From a virus, in the IMG/VR virus record IMGVR_UViG_3300002835_000289, positions 1 through 49,966 of that record: 49,966 nt of DNA. One strand, 5' to 3'. Below, piece after piece: positions 30,825 to 40,123 of this stretch. Position 1 is the stretch's first letter. Each line of letters opens with the position of its first letter. The notes beneath the pieces are model-generated. The model saw only the letters and a list, made by a program, of their open reading frames with translations, made no database searches and had not been told where the DNA came from. The translations under genes were made by a program, and so were the position numbers.

Positions 30825-31787
30825 TTATGATAAAATGAACTTTACGATCTCATCTGGGAAAGCTACGTTTGTACCCATTTTGAACTCAGATACAAAACGA
30901 ACCTGATCTGCTTCTTTTGCGTAGAAGATTTCAAACTTATCTTCTTCGTTTAGCAAGTCCGTTCCTAAGAACAAGTTGCTAAGTCTCAAAGCATAAATCT
31001 TATTCGTTCCGTTCAATCCTGCCAAAGCAATAACCTTGATCGGAGTTCCTGGCAATACAAATTCAGAATCAGCCTTTCCATCAAAAGAATAGTTAAACAT
31101 GTTAGCATTTTTCAACGCTATTGTGTACGTCCTAAAAACATCTTGACCGCAGAATATTGTCATGTCATCGGCAGCTACTACCTGAGCAGGAATTGCCTTG
31201 TAAACACCATCAAATATTGAAACTACGTTTGTAGCAATGATTCCAGTTGCAGCACTAATTGGCGCAGTTGCAATATAAGTTGCAGAGTTTGCAGCTACCG
31301 GCCCAGATGCAGCACCGATCAATTTAACTAACCCATCAAACTTGTTAAGGTTTACGTTCACTGAATCAGTATCTCCCTGCCATAATGCAGTTTCCAACTG
31401 AGAAGCGATTGTCTTTGCTTTCTTATCAGCAAACTCTTGCTCAAATGGAATAGAATCATACATTGAACCAGTAGGCAATGCCTTCTGTAAATACTTAGAT
31501 TCTAAGTCTTTTGGACAAAGTGCCTCATTTACTTTTATCTTACCAACTGTCACAGTTCTCTGAGTGAAAGTTGTTGAACCTGAAGCAGTAAATCCGCAGC
31601 TACCACCAGCTTGGAATATTGCGTCTGTGTCCATTATATTGATTGTCTCCGCGCTTTTCACGCCAATCATTACGTTTCCTGCGCTCTTAATTAAAGCGGC
31701 AGTTTTTGCGCCTAAAACTGAATCCGTTACCAGTAAGGCTTCGTTTTGCTCGGTATAAGCGGCTAAGGTTGATACGTCAAATGCCAT
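30825..31787 (-). CDS. Major capsid protein
   Basis: 320 residues: MAFDVSTLAAYTEQNEALLV, CPKDLESKYLQKALPTGS, FEQEFADKKAKTIASQLETA, DGVYKAIPAQVVAADDMTIF, FGTDLLNEEDKFEIFYAKEA, KMGTNVAFPDEI. This matches the HK97-fold capsid family of Bacteroidota phages. It lies between the scaffold-like gene and a terminator. No cleaved delta domain is obvious, so scaffolding is provided separately. Confidence 0.82.
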   Translation of the reverse strand: MAFDVSTLAAYTEQNEALLVTDSVLGAKTAALIKSAGNVMIGVKSAETINIMDTDAIFQAGGSCGFTASGSTTFTQRTVTVGKIKVNEALCPKDLESKYLQKALPTGSMYDSIPFEQEFADKKAKTIASQLETALWQGDTDSVNVNLNKFDGLVKLIGAASGPVAANSATYIATAPISAATGIIATNVVSIFDGVYKAIPAQVVAADDMTIFCGQDVFRTYTIALKNANMFNYSFDGKADSEFVLPGTPIKVIALAGLNGTNKIYALRLSNLFLGTDLLNEEDKFEIFYAKEADQVRFVSEFKMGTNVAFPDEIVKFILS

Positions 31788-31799
31788 CGTTTTTTATTT

Positions 31800-32378
31800 T
31801 TATTTGTTTAAAATTGCGTCTCTATACTTGTTTATTCTTTGTTCTTTTATACTGTTTGTTTTTACAAATTCAGTAAAGCTATTTGGTTTTTTAATTGGAT
31901 CTTCTGTCGGAGTTTGTGAAATTGATTCAATCAAATCAGCTACTTGTTGAAATCCCTGCTTTACCTTGTTTTCAAGTTCAGCAATCTTTGCATCATTTGC
32001 CTTGATTAATTCTGCAATCACCTCATTAAATGCCTTAGCCATTTCTTCCTCTTTCTTCTTATCGTAACCAGCCTCAACATCAACCTCTGGACTTGCTTCA
32101 ACTACTTTAGTTTCGATTGCGGTAATCATACCATTTTCATCTAAAGTGATTTCCGTTCCATCCATTAATTCATGATCTCCAACCGGTGCAGGGTTACCTT
32201 CAAGCGTTACCAATCCGCCAATCTCTAAAGCTGAAATCTCAACCTTAGTGCCGTCCATTAAAGAATATTCAGCCATCTCAACCTTAGTTTCTTCAACCTT
32301 AGTATCTTCGGCTTCAACTGGCAAAATGTTGTCATCAAACAAAGCCTTTATTTTTAAAATTGCTTCTTGTGCGTTCAT
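31800..32378 (-). CDS. Scaffolding-like protein
   Basis: 192 residues, very acidic, with two LMDGT segments (YSLMDGTKVEISALEIGG and DHELMDGTEITLDENG), then a long helix rich in Glu and Lys (KKKEEEMAKAFNEVIAELIK and ending KRINKY-like). Such acidic coiled-coil proteins next to the capsid gene are scaffolds. The LMDGT repeat is also seen in scaffold-like proteins of Bacteroidota phages. It precedes the capsid gene by 12 bases. Confidence 0.65.
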   Translation of the reverse strand: MNAQEAILKIKALFDDNILPVEAEDTKVEETKVEMAEYSLMDGTKVEISALEIGGLVTLEGNPAPVGDHELMDGTEITLDENGMITAIETKVVEASPEVDVEAGYDKKKEEEMAKAFNEVIAELIKANDAKIAELENKVKQGFQQVADLIESISQTPTEDPIKKPNSFTEFVKTNSIKEQRINKYRDAILNK

Positions 32379-32413
32379 ACTTTTTATTTAAATAGTTAAA
32401 AATTGATTCTTTA

Positions 32414-33007
32414 TCACTTAACTTCTGATAATATTTTCTTGATTGCATCCATTAATGATGCGGCTTGATTTACCTCCTTTGGTTTATAACTGAATAACCC
32501 CTCAACGCTGAAACCCATTATCTCTCCGCTTTTTACTTTTGCCCATGCTTCATCATTTTCGACAATCATAGAACCGAACCAACTCCCTTCTGGCGCATCT
32601 TCAAAACCTTTCATCGGCATAATACCTCTGGAAGAATCTGATATAAAACTTTCAAATAAAGTAACGCCCTCAAATTGTTGATTGGAATTGTGCATTAAAT
32701 TCACGTTGCTTTGGAATCCTTTTTTGAAAAATTTCTGCACAATCTTGATAATAGTGCTCGCACTAAAAGCCACGTAATAATCACCATAAGTATTATCAGA
32801 TCTAAAAATAGGCGTATCAGCCAACATAATAGCCCCAGAAATAATGCGGCGGTCTTCATTAGTGACTTCAAATTTTTGTGTTTTGTTAAATGCATTCCAA
32901 TTTCTTTGTATTGCGGGGCGATCTACCAATGCGATAAAATCGACTTGTGAATCATCTTCAATGCTATCCGTAATGTCAAGCATATAAATAGGGATTTCAG
33001 TATTCAT
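32414..33007 (-). CDS. XkdF-type prohead protease
   Basis: 197 residues. VDFIALVDRPAIQRNW, VAFSASTIIKIVQKFFKKGF, VNLMHNSNQQFEGVTLFESF, MPMKGFEDAPEGSWFGSMIV and KSGEIMGFSVEGLF follow the phage XkdF protease domain (His in MHN, Ser in SVEG region as typical serine-protease positions). It matures the prohead before packaging. It is 34 bases before the scaffold gene and follows the tape measure. Its first 24 codons are repeated identically at the left edge of the window. Confidence 0.78.
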   Translation of the reverse strand: MNTEIPIYMLDITDSIEDDSQVDFIALVDRPAIQRNWNAFNKTQKFEVTNEDRRIISGAIMLADTPIFRSDNTYGDYYVAFSASTIIKIVQKFFKKGFQSNVNLMHNSNQQFEGVTLFESFISDSSRGIMPMKGFEDAPEGSWFGSMIVENDEAWAKVKSGEIMGFSVEGLFSYKPKEVNQAASLMDAIKKILSEVK

Positions 33008-33041
33008 GTTTATAAATAGCTTTTATTTAAAAGTTTATCAT

Positions 33042-35324
33042 TTAATCAAATCTTGCTCTGTTTTCAATCTCCTGCATCCTGCTCTGACTATTGGTAATAT
33101 CTGTTTCAACAACATACGCCCTGACTATCGTATCCCCTGATGCACGATCAACACCACCGCCACCTCCGCCACCTAAATCTGGAGTGTCCATTTGATTAAT
33201 TGTAGGTATTGAACCCATCGAACCAACACCACCACCAGCAGGAGAAGGTATATCAATGAATCCCGGCTCTGATGATCCGCCAGGAACTGGAGGAGTTTTT
33301 ACCGCTAAAATAGATTTTACATTTTTGAATCCAGCAACAACTGCTGCTGCCGCCGCCGCAATACCTAAAGGAACACCGACAACTGGTATTTTTGCTAATG
33401 ATGCAAATGCCGCAGTTGCAGACATATATGTGTCTATTGTTGTTGAAACAACCGCTGCCGCCTTTCCTGCAATCGTATGCTCACCAACTGCTTTAGCTAC
33501 GTTCTTTAAGGTGCTGCTTATTTTCTGTGCATTCTCCGCTCTGGATGCTGCTTCTTTTTTACTAAGTTCAATTCTCGCTTCAGATAATTTTTTTTCAGTA
33601 TTATTATATTCTTCTCCACTTATTTTGCCCTCGTCGTACAATCTTTTATTTAAAGCACCTGCATTATCAAGACCTTTTTTCCTTTCCTTAAATGTTAAAT
33701 TTTCATTATTAACTATTGTGTTAAATTTATCAAACTCTTTATCGTTAGCCTCCTTTAAAAATTTGCTATCAATCGCCGCAACTTCTGCACCATTTTTGTT
33801 TTTTAACGCCGCAATTAATATGCCTTTTTGTTTTTCGGTATAATCTGCATTGTTAAGTATTTTATTAGTTTCCTCAAGCATTTTTTCATTTAAGGCTGCA
33901 ATTTCTTTTTCTTTGCCTTCCTTAAATGCAGCAATACGAGCATCTGATAAAGTAGCTTGTAAATCCTCTTCGAACTTTTTATCCTTCTTTGCTTGATCTT
34001 CTTTTATTTTGTTATCAATTGCATTAACTTCTAACTGATAAGTCGCTTCACTTGCTTTTTTTAACTCATTCTTAGTTTTTATGTCAATCTTTAAAGCATC
34101 AATTTCAGAGATCCTTGCATTATTATTTATCTCCGCTTGTTTTTTTGCCTTATCATCCTCTGAAGTAATTTCAGCTAATGCCTTTTGATTCTGCAAATCA
34201 AGCAACATTTTATCAGCACTCTTTTTATCTTCAATAGCTTGTTTGTTCGCTTCATCCCTTTTCTTCTTTGCTTCCTCTGCTGCTTTTTTATCTTCCTCCG
34301 CACTTTTCTTATTAAATTCCGCACTTAAAACTAATTGCTGAACTTTTAAATCCCTAAACTTTTTCTGTTCTTCTTCCGTTAATGTCCCTTTTACCTTACT
34401 TGCATTTCTCAGATCATTTAGTTCATTTTCATTTCTTTGTTTACTTAACTCATAAATCTCTTTTTCAGAACCGCCCTGCGCTTTTAAAACTTTGATTCTG
34501 TTTTCAATGTCTTCATTTGCGCGTTTATTTGCAGCTGATAACTTGTCCAGATTCCTTTCCGCCTCGCTTGTGACTCCAATAAAGTCAGTAAATTGCGTAA
34601 CCAAATTACCGACGCCTTTTGCTAAGTCGCCAAGCGGGCTGTTCTTTATCCAGCTGCTAATTTTGTCAAAGTTATTAATCACTAATCCCAAAGCAACAAC
34701 TAATGCACCGATACCAGTCGCTATAATCGCACCCTTTAAAATATTGAATCCAACGCTGGTCTGAACAGTTGCAATACCGAAGGCTTTCTGAATTGTTACC
34801 GCCGTTTGCGTTGCTGCATTGTTTAAAGTCTGGAAGGTTGTAGTGCTTTTAATTACTGCACCCAACTGTTTGAATGAATCAATGCTTTCACCAACTGACT
34901 GCAATCCCTGAGATAATGCCATTGCGGCATTTACTTTTAATAAAGCAGCTTCAACATTCTTATTTTCTTTACCAAATAAAGCCATCCCGCCCTGCAGCGC
35001 AGCGAACCCACCAGCAACACCAGCCAATGAGGAAGCCACCGCCTTGAATTTAGCATCCGGATTAAATGCATCGGTCAACGCTTTAGCATCTCCAATCCTA
35101 TCTTTTAGATCCGCTGCACGCTTGGCCGCATTAATTGCCTCTTTAGATGTTGCACCAAACTTATCAGAAAGCAATCCAACATCTGCCTGCGCCTCCTTTA
35201 ATTGGGTTCTTAATGACTTTACCGATTTGTCGGTTTGATCAAAAGCATCGTCTAATTTCTTGACTTGTTCCGTTGCTTGCCCGGCATCGGTTGTAATTTT
35301 TATACCTATTATTTCCTCTGCCAT
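33042..35324 (-). CDS. Tail tape-measure protein (copy B)
   Basis: 760 residues. Same architecture as copy A: coiled coils, three hydrophobic regions and a Gly-rich linker with one extra residue. Relative to A the segment around residues 480-610 is replaced (LNEKMLEETNKILNNADYTE to NNTEKKLSEARIEL), with near-identical sequence on both sides, and a short stretch near 225-255 also differs (SSWIKNSPLGDLAKG). These differences suggest a swapped block rather than steady drift. It would set tail length and interact with the chaperone. Confidence 0.88.
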   Translation of the reverse strand: MAEEIIGIKITTDAGQATEQVKKLDDAFDQTDKSVKSLRTQLKEAQADVGLLSDKFGATSKEAINAAKRAADLKDRIGDAKALTDAFNPDAKFKAVASSLAGVAGGFAALQGGMALFGKENKNVEAALLKVNAAMALSQGLQSVGESIDSFKQLGAVIKSTTTFQTLNNAATQTAVTIQKAFGIATVQTSVGFNILKGAIIATGIGALVVALGLVINNFDKISSWIKNSPLGDLAKGVGNLVTQFTDFIGVTSEAERNLDKLSAANKRANEDIENRIKVLKAQGGSEKEIYELSKQRNENELNDLRNASKVKGTLTEEEQKKFRDLKVQQLVLSAEFNKKSAEEDKKAAEEAKKKRDEANKQAIEDKKSADKMLLDLQNQKALAEITSEDDKAKKQAEINNNARISEIDALKIDIKTKNELKKASEATYQLEVNAIDNKIKEDQAKKDKKFEEDLQATLSDARIAAFKEGKEKEIAALNEKMLEETNKILNNADYTEKQKGILIAALKNKNGAEVAAIDSKFLKEANDKEFDKFNTIVNNENLTFKERKKGLDNAGALNKRLYDEGKISGEEYNNTEKKLSEARIELSKKEAASRAENAQKISSTLKNVAKAVGEHTIAGKAAAVVSTTIDTYMSATAAFASLAKIPVVGVPLGIAAAAAAVVAGFKNVKSILAVKTPPVPGGSSEPGFIDIPSPAGGGVGSMGSIPTINQMDTPDLGGGGGGGVDRASGDTIVRAYVVETDITNSQSRMQEIENRARFD

Positions 35325-37402
35325 CAGTCTGTGTTTATAACTTTTAATAATTCAACTTGTGTAGTCCGGTACGATGTCGGATCGTAGGAACTTATTTTAT
35401 TAAGCCTAAATAATACGCCATTAATCCAAATGTATTTGCTGAAATCTAAATTGTAAATATCAACTGCCGTCAAATAAACCCGGCATGTCAATAGTTTGGA
35501 TTCCATATCCGTAATCTCTAAGATATAAGGCTTATGATAGGTATTAAATAGATTATTTGTCGGGTAAGTTGTTGCAGGAAATTCAAGTTCCTTTGGTACT
35601 CCGAAATTAATATCAATACTCGGCGTTACCGGATCATTCAAATGACCAGCATAGCCGTAAGTAGTCAATGAAGCTAAATTACTCCCCGCCCCATTCACGC
35701 CACTTTTAATATGCCATTGATGCGCAATACTTAATTTTTTAGCCATTAATATCCGAATGACTGAATCCATCGGATCTTCTTGAGTATTGTAATTTGACAA
35801 TTTATAAATTGCTGAAAAATATTTGTCAAGATGACCATGCGTAGTTGGTTGCAACAATACTGTTGGTGCAAAAATTATATTAGTCCCTGACGTATCCTTT
35901 ACAAAATCAAATTCTGAATCATAAATAAAGTCTCCATAACTCTGCACGTACTTCTTTTTATAGTTTTCGTTGTAATAATCAATATCATCCGTATATCTGT
36001 AAGCATAGTATCGGGCGTTTAATTGCGACATCGGTTTAATTGACATCGCCGAACCAGTATCAATCTTTTGCGACCAGTCTAAACTATTAGTCACCGATGA
36101 TGAATAGAAATCAATGTAAGGTGAAATATTGATTTGTTTTTCGTTTATATTGTCCTGAAAAACGTACAAATTAAACATCTTGCAGATTGACAAAAAGAAA
36201 TCTTTCTGAAATATTCCTTTAGGTAAATTCTCATTGATTGATATTACTCCATTATACGCCACATCAACAATCTGGGAAGTGATCTGAGCAAGGTTAATGT
36301 TTGCGCTTGAGATTGTTACTATGTAAGTATTCGCAGCGACTGGAACGCTTAATTCAATTCTGACTGTGTTTGTATTTAAAATGTCACCAGTAAAATCAAA
36401 AGTAAACGTAAAAGGATTATTTGCCGAAAACGTATTTTGAGTGAACGCCTGAACTGCAACCCCACCAATATACAAAGTTGCAGTAATTGAGGAAGCCGCA
36501 TCCGTTTGATAAACTCCAGTAATCGAAGCAATTGTTCTGACTGTTTTTGTCGTACCTGTATAAGTGAAAATACTTTTTCCTGCATTTTCGGTAACATCCA
36601 ATAAAACAGTAGTATCAAAAGGCAAGTCTGCACTCCTTGCAGTTGGTGTATTGCTATTGAGCAAGACTTGCGAGATTGTTTTCGTGCCTAAAATAAAACG
36701 ATCATTCGTACCTCTGATTCCCTGACTATTATTCGGGATTATTAAAGTTTTGAAAAATGCAGTATCAAAGAAATCACAATTCAACGTATAGCTTGTGCCT
36801 TCAAATATCTTTTCGATGTACTCCTTAACATACAAGGCCGGGCGAAAAGCTGAAACGCTAAAATCATCTTTATTAGCTGAAACATTTCCATAATCAATCA
36901 ACGGATAATAATATCCAGATCCGTTAACTACATCCCAACTGTCTTCAATTTCAGTTACATTGTAGGTATGGTTGTACTGACTAAAATCTAAATCCTCTAA
37001 TCTTCTATTCCCTAACTCTGTAATAAATCCGCCTAACTCTCCGAATACTGCGCATTGATATTCTGTGATTCCCTTATCAGTTACTATCTCAAGAATCCTA
37101 ATCACGCCCTTGAAAATTTGAATCCTATCAATGTAAACCTCACACTTTGCGGCTTGGGATGCAGTAAAATTCGTGTTTACGTTTGGCAAATCCATGTTAT
37201 GTTCTTGAGCCATATTGATCTCAAAAGCAAAACCGAAAATCTGATTGTTTCTGGCAGTCGCTGGTATTGAAATAGTCCTGCTAAATGAAGTATTTTTGCT
37301 TCCGAAATCCTTGACATCATCAACTGAATAACTAAAGTCCGTTGAAATGTCCTTCAACAAATCAATCAAATTATCCTCAATATAGATTTCAGTCCTTATC
37401 AT
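35324..37402 (-). CDS. Large tail structural protein (copy B)
   Basis: 692 residues, same length as copy A and mostly conservative scattered substitutions (for example NDISTDFTYS versus KDISTDFSYS near the N-terminus). Same one-base overlap with the tape measure and 4-base overlap with the upstream gene. Role inferred only from position in the tail cluster. Confidence 0.6.
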   Translation of the reverse strand: MIRTEIYIEDNLIDLLKDISTDFSYSVDDVKDFGSKNTSFSRTISIPATARNNQIFGFAFEINMAQEHNMDLPNVNTNFTASQAAKCEVYIDRIQIFKGVIRILEIVTDKGITEYQCAVFGELGGFITELGNRRLEDLDFSQYNHTYNVTEIEDSWDVVNGSGYYYPLIDYGNVSANKDDFSVSAFRPALYVKEYIEKIFEGTSYTLNCDFFDTAFFKTLIIPNNSQGIRGTNDRFILGTKTISQVLLNSNTPTARSADLPFDTTVLLDVTENAGKSIFTYTGTTKTVRTIASITGVYQTDAASSITATLYIGGVAVQAFTQNTFSANNPFTFTFDFTGDILNTNTVRIELSVPVAANTYIVTISSANINLAQITSQIVDVAYNGVISINENLPKGIFQKDFFLSICKMFNLYVFQDNINEKQINISPYIDFYSSSVTNSLDWSQKIDTGSAMSIKPMSQLNARYYAYRYTDDIDYYNENYKKKYVQSYGDFIYDSEFDFVKDTSGTNIIFAPTVLLQPTTHGHLDKYFSAIYKLSNYNTQEDPMDSVIRILMAKKLSIAHQWHIKSGVNGAGSNLASLTTYGYAGHLNDPVTPSIDINFGVPKELEFPATTYPTNNLFNTYHKPYILEITDMESKLLTCRVYLTAVDIYNLDFSKYIWINGVLFRLNKISSYDPTSYRTTQVELLKVINTD

Positions 37403-38613
37403 CTGAATTGACTATTTAAGTATTTGCCTATTTCAACCTCTAAATCAAAATTGAATAGCTTATCAGCAACCTTGTATTTATACTGGTAATTTGTATTCCT
37501 AATCGTGACCGGGAAGAATGCACCTTGCACTTCCATATAAACAATCGGCGAAGCTACCAACTGAGCAAGCCATGCATAGTCCTGATCATTCACCCAGTCG
37601 CTTGTAAGCATGTAATAATCGGTATGCTGAATTGCAAAGTTTGAAGTAGTTTCATTGTACTTGTTGAAAGCATCAATATTTGTCATCTGACCGCCCGATA
37701 ATTTGTATGGATTTCTCCGGTATGAACTTCTTTGAAATTCTGACCTACGTTTATTTACCAAACGGAAAGCCATTGTATCGTAACCACCTAATCGGTTTAG
37801 GAAGTGAAGATTGTACTGCCGGTATTTCGGATTGCAAACCTGCTTAAACTTTAATACTCTGGTAACTGCCGCACCTAATGTGATGTAAACATTGTAACCA
37901 AAGGTATTCTCTGTTATAACTGTCGAACCTATAAAAGAATTGATTGCCGCAGCTTGGAAATTAAATAAGTTGAACTGCCCGGTCATGGTAATATCTCCGC
38001 TTACTGCAGTACCTAATGTTCCGTTTTCATTTGTCGGTTGCACCCATAGCTTATAAGCTCCAGATGTGATCTTTAAAAACGTGATAAAAAATTGATCGCC
38101 GTATTCAATAGGTATTTCTGAATTATCCCGATCTGATAACCAGTCATCTGTATAGTTTTCAATTAGTAAATTATCATAGTAATTTGATAAGACTAAAGGA
38201 ATGTCCCCATTCTCTGTAAATATATCCCCAAATAACGGCGCATAATAATTGTAGGCTGAAAAATTACCGGATGCTAAATTTGCAATAACTGCACCGCTCA
38301 CTTCCTCTCCTATCCTGACCTGATAATTAACTTTTATCTTATCATTTGATGCCATTAAAACAGTTGTCCCCGAAGGCTCGAAATAATTAGTCACGTATGA
38401 TCTGACAACTTGCGAAGCATTGAAAACTCCATAGCTGCCATCTGCCGAAGGTGAAGGATATATTTTATTCCTGCTTACTTGCGCACCATTGATGTAAAGA
38501 TCATACACAAATTTAAAATTCGTAGTTCCTACATTTGTTGAAGAAGCCACAAACCAAAGATCCTCATGCATACTTGGGAAAGTTGCTGGTTGACTATTTA
38601 ATGTTATTGCCAT
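37399..38613 (-). CDS. Tail structural protein (copy B)
   Basis: 404 residues, about nine substitutions against copy A (for example GSQVSRNKIF to GAQVSRNKIY). Beta-rich, no membrane or enzyme motif. Same overlaps on both sides. Confidence 0.55.
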   Translation of the reverse strand: MAITLNSQPATFPSMHEDLWFVASSTNVGTTNFKFVYDLYINGAQVSRNKIYPSPSADGSYGVFNASQVVRSYVTNYFEPSGTTVLMASNDKIKVNYQVRIGEEVSGAVIANLASGNFSAYNYYAPLFGDIFTENGDIPLVLSNYYDNLLIENYTDDWLSDRDNSEIPIEYGDQFFITFLKITSGAYKLWVQPTNENGTLGTAVSGDITMTGQFNLFNFQAAAINSFIGSTVITENTFGYNVYITLGAAVTRVLKFKQVCNPKYRQYNLHFLNRLGGYDTMAFRLVNKRRSEFQRSSYRRNPYKLSGGQMTNIDAFNKYNETTSNFAIQHTDYYMLTSDWVNDQDYAWLAQLVASPIVYMEVQGAFFPVTIRNTNYQYKYKVADKLFNFDLEVEIGKYLNSQFR

Positions 38614-39316
38614 TTTCTAATTTATTTCCAATTTGCCTAATTTGAAGCTGAACATCCCCACCAAAAGCAGTAGCCATCGCTGTGAAAAAATCCTTATTAA
38701 ATACTGTCTTGATTGCATTATCAAAATATGATGTTGTTTTTAATCCATCCCTTTTAATAGCCGAAGCAGTTGCATACGCTAAAGCCTTTAAGGAATCTGC
38801 TTTATTTACTATCTGTTTGAGCTTTTTATTTTTCCTTTGCGTCTTGCTTAAATTCTTTTTTTGTGTTTCAGATGTTGTTTTGGCTTTCCCTAACTTATAC
38901 CATTGCAAAATAGAATTAGCCATTTTTGCATTTGGGAACGGAGTTTTGTAAGCATAAGGTGAATCCGATGCAACCCTTTTTGGTCTTGCGTTTACACCTC
39001 CAACCCCTCGCACTCCCTTGTTTACAAATTTGTAATAAACTGATGCAGGATTATCCTTATCATAACCCAGATACATCTCATAATCGTTTCCAAACTTTCG
39101 AACCTTTGGAACTGTTAAATCTCCAATCTTACCTGAAGCAATCGAACCGCTTTTGCTTAGATTCTTTTGAACTTCATCATTGAACTCTCTGCCGTAAAAA
39201 ATGAGTATCTGTTCAGCAACTGGGTATTCTGTTGGATCAATTAGATCAAACTTATCGCCGATAGTTGTTAAAAATCTATCTCGCAAGGCTTGCGCTTGTG
39301 CTTTTGCTTCACTCAT
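38594..39316 (-). CDS. Putative tail completion or neck protein (copy B)
   Basis: 240 residues, about three substitutions versus copy A (LMFYGKEF to LIFYGREF; KIENG to KLENG). Basic, helical. Overlaps the next gene by 20 bases. Confidence 0.45.
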   Translation of the reverse strand: MSEAKAQAQALRDRFLTTIGDKFDLIDPTEYPVAEQILIFYGREFNDEVQKNLSKSGSIASGKIGDLTVPKVRKFGNDYEMYLGYDKDNPASVYYKFVNKGVRGVGGVNARPKRVASDSPYAYKTPFPNAKMANSILQWYKLGKAKTTSETQKKNLSKTQRKNKKLKQIVNKADSLKALAYATASAIKRDGLKTTSYFDNAIKTVFNKDFFTAMATAFGGDVQLQIRQIGNKLENGNNIK

Positions 39317-39352
39317 AAATATAAATAGCCAAATACCTTTTTAATATCTAAC

Positions 39353-39377
39353 AAAAAAAGCGACTATCTTAGCCGCT
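39353..39377 (-). terminator. Intrinsic terminator after tail chaperone (copy B)
   Basis: AGCGGCT and AGTCGCT stem with loop AAGAT and seven T on the minus strand. Stem bases are the same as in copy A; one loop base changed, the pattern expected if the structure is kept. Confidence 0.7.
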
Positions 39378-39618
39378 TGCTTTGTTCTAAATCATACGCA
39401 TTTTTTGATTTTAAATAAGCCATCACATTTAAGGCTTCAATAGTTTTTAAGTCAAATGCTTCCGAATTTGTAATATTTTCGTGATCGGCAATAAGTTTAG
39501 TGGTATAATGCCATCCATAGATTCGCATAAAAGCTGCTGCACCGTATCCGCTTGTTGCTCGGTCATCCCCGCCTTCATCACTTCCTGCTTCATATAATCC
39601 TGCGAAACCTCTATCCAA
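39364..39618 (-). CDS. Minus-one-frame extension of the tail chaperone (copy B)
   Basis: As in copy A: -1 frame open from a T9 run (coding strand of plus 39635-39643) to its stop in the terminator. The linker part differs slightly (DRATSGYGAAAF versus DRGASGFGAAAF) while the unique tail is almost unchanged. Retention of both frame and slippery run in two diverged copies supports a programmed frameshift. Confidence 0.5.
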   Translation of the reverse strand: MDRGFAGLYEAGSDEGGDDRATSGYGAAAFMRIYGWHYTTKLIADHENITNSEAFDLKTIEALNVMAYLKSKNAYDLEQSKRLR

Positions 39619-40121
39619 TTTCTGTAGACTTGATAAAAAAAAACCAACGAATGATATACGTCAATGAAATTCGCTTCCTGCATGTCCTGGGAATATTCCT
39701 CATGCTTGCTTGCATCATACTTTTCATCCTTCCATTTACCCATCCAATTCTTTTTTTGCGGAATAATCATTGAAGCTGCAATCTTGTGCAGATTTGCAAC
39801 AGTATCTTTGCTGAAAACCTTGCTTTCAATGTACCGCGCAAAAGGCATGTTCTTGATGTCGTAATTAATTCGGTACTGCTTTCCGTTAACCTTAATGTAA
39901 TTAACTGCGCTTCCCTCAATCGGCTCATCCAGAAATTGCAAATCTTTACGCAACTCCTTTAAGTCCTGAATCCCTAAGCTATCAATCTGATGCTCAGTCA
40001 ATCCAGTTATAATAGTCAATAGCTTGACTTCCTTATCAAGTTCTGTCCAGTCCTTATCAGGATTTTGTAAAATAGGCATGATCTGTTGATACTGCCAAAG
40101 TGTTAATTGATTCCATTTCAT
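39447..40121 (-). CDS. Probable tail assembly chaperone (copy B)
   Basis: 224 residues with about eight substitutions against copy A (LDDPI to LDEPI, FSQDT to FSKDT, NWLGK to NWMGK). Starts 2 bases after the large terminase stop. Contains the T9 run at codons 160-163. Confidence 0.5.
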   Translation of the reverse strand: MKWNQLTLWQYQQIMPILQNPDKDWTELDKEVKLLTIITGLTEHQIDSLGIQDLKELRKDLQFLDEPIEGSAVNYIKVNGKQYRINYDIKNMPFARYIESKVFSKDTVANLHKIAASMIIPQKKNWMGKWKDEKYDASKHEEYSQDMQEANFIDVYHSLVFFYQVYRNWIEVSQDYMKQEVMKAGMTEQQADTVQQLLCESMDGIIPLNLLPITKILQIRKHLT

Positions 40122-40123
40122 AA

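Noticed and set aside
33042-35324. Diversity-generating retroelement acting on tail genes
   Set aside because: No reverse transcriptase and no template repeat; the A/B differences are block-like and not restricted to adenines.
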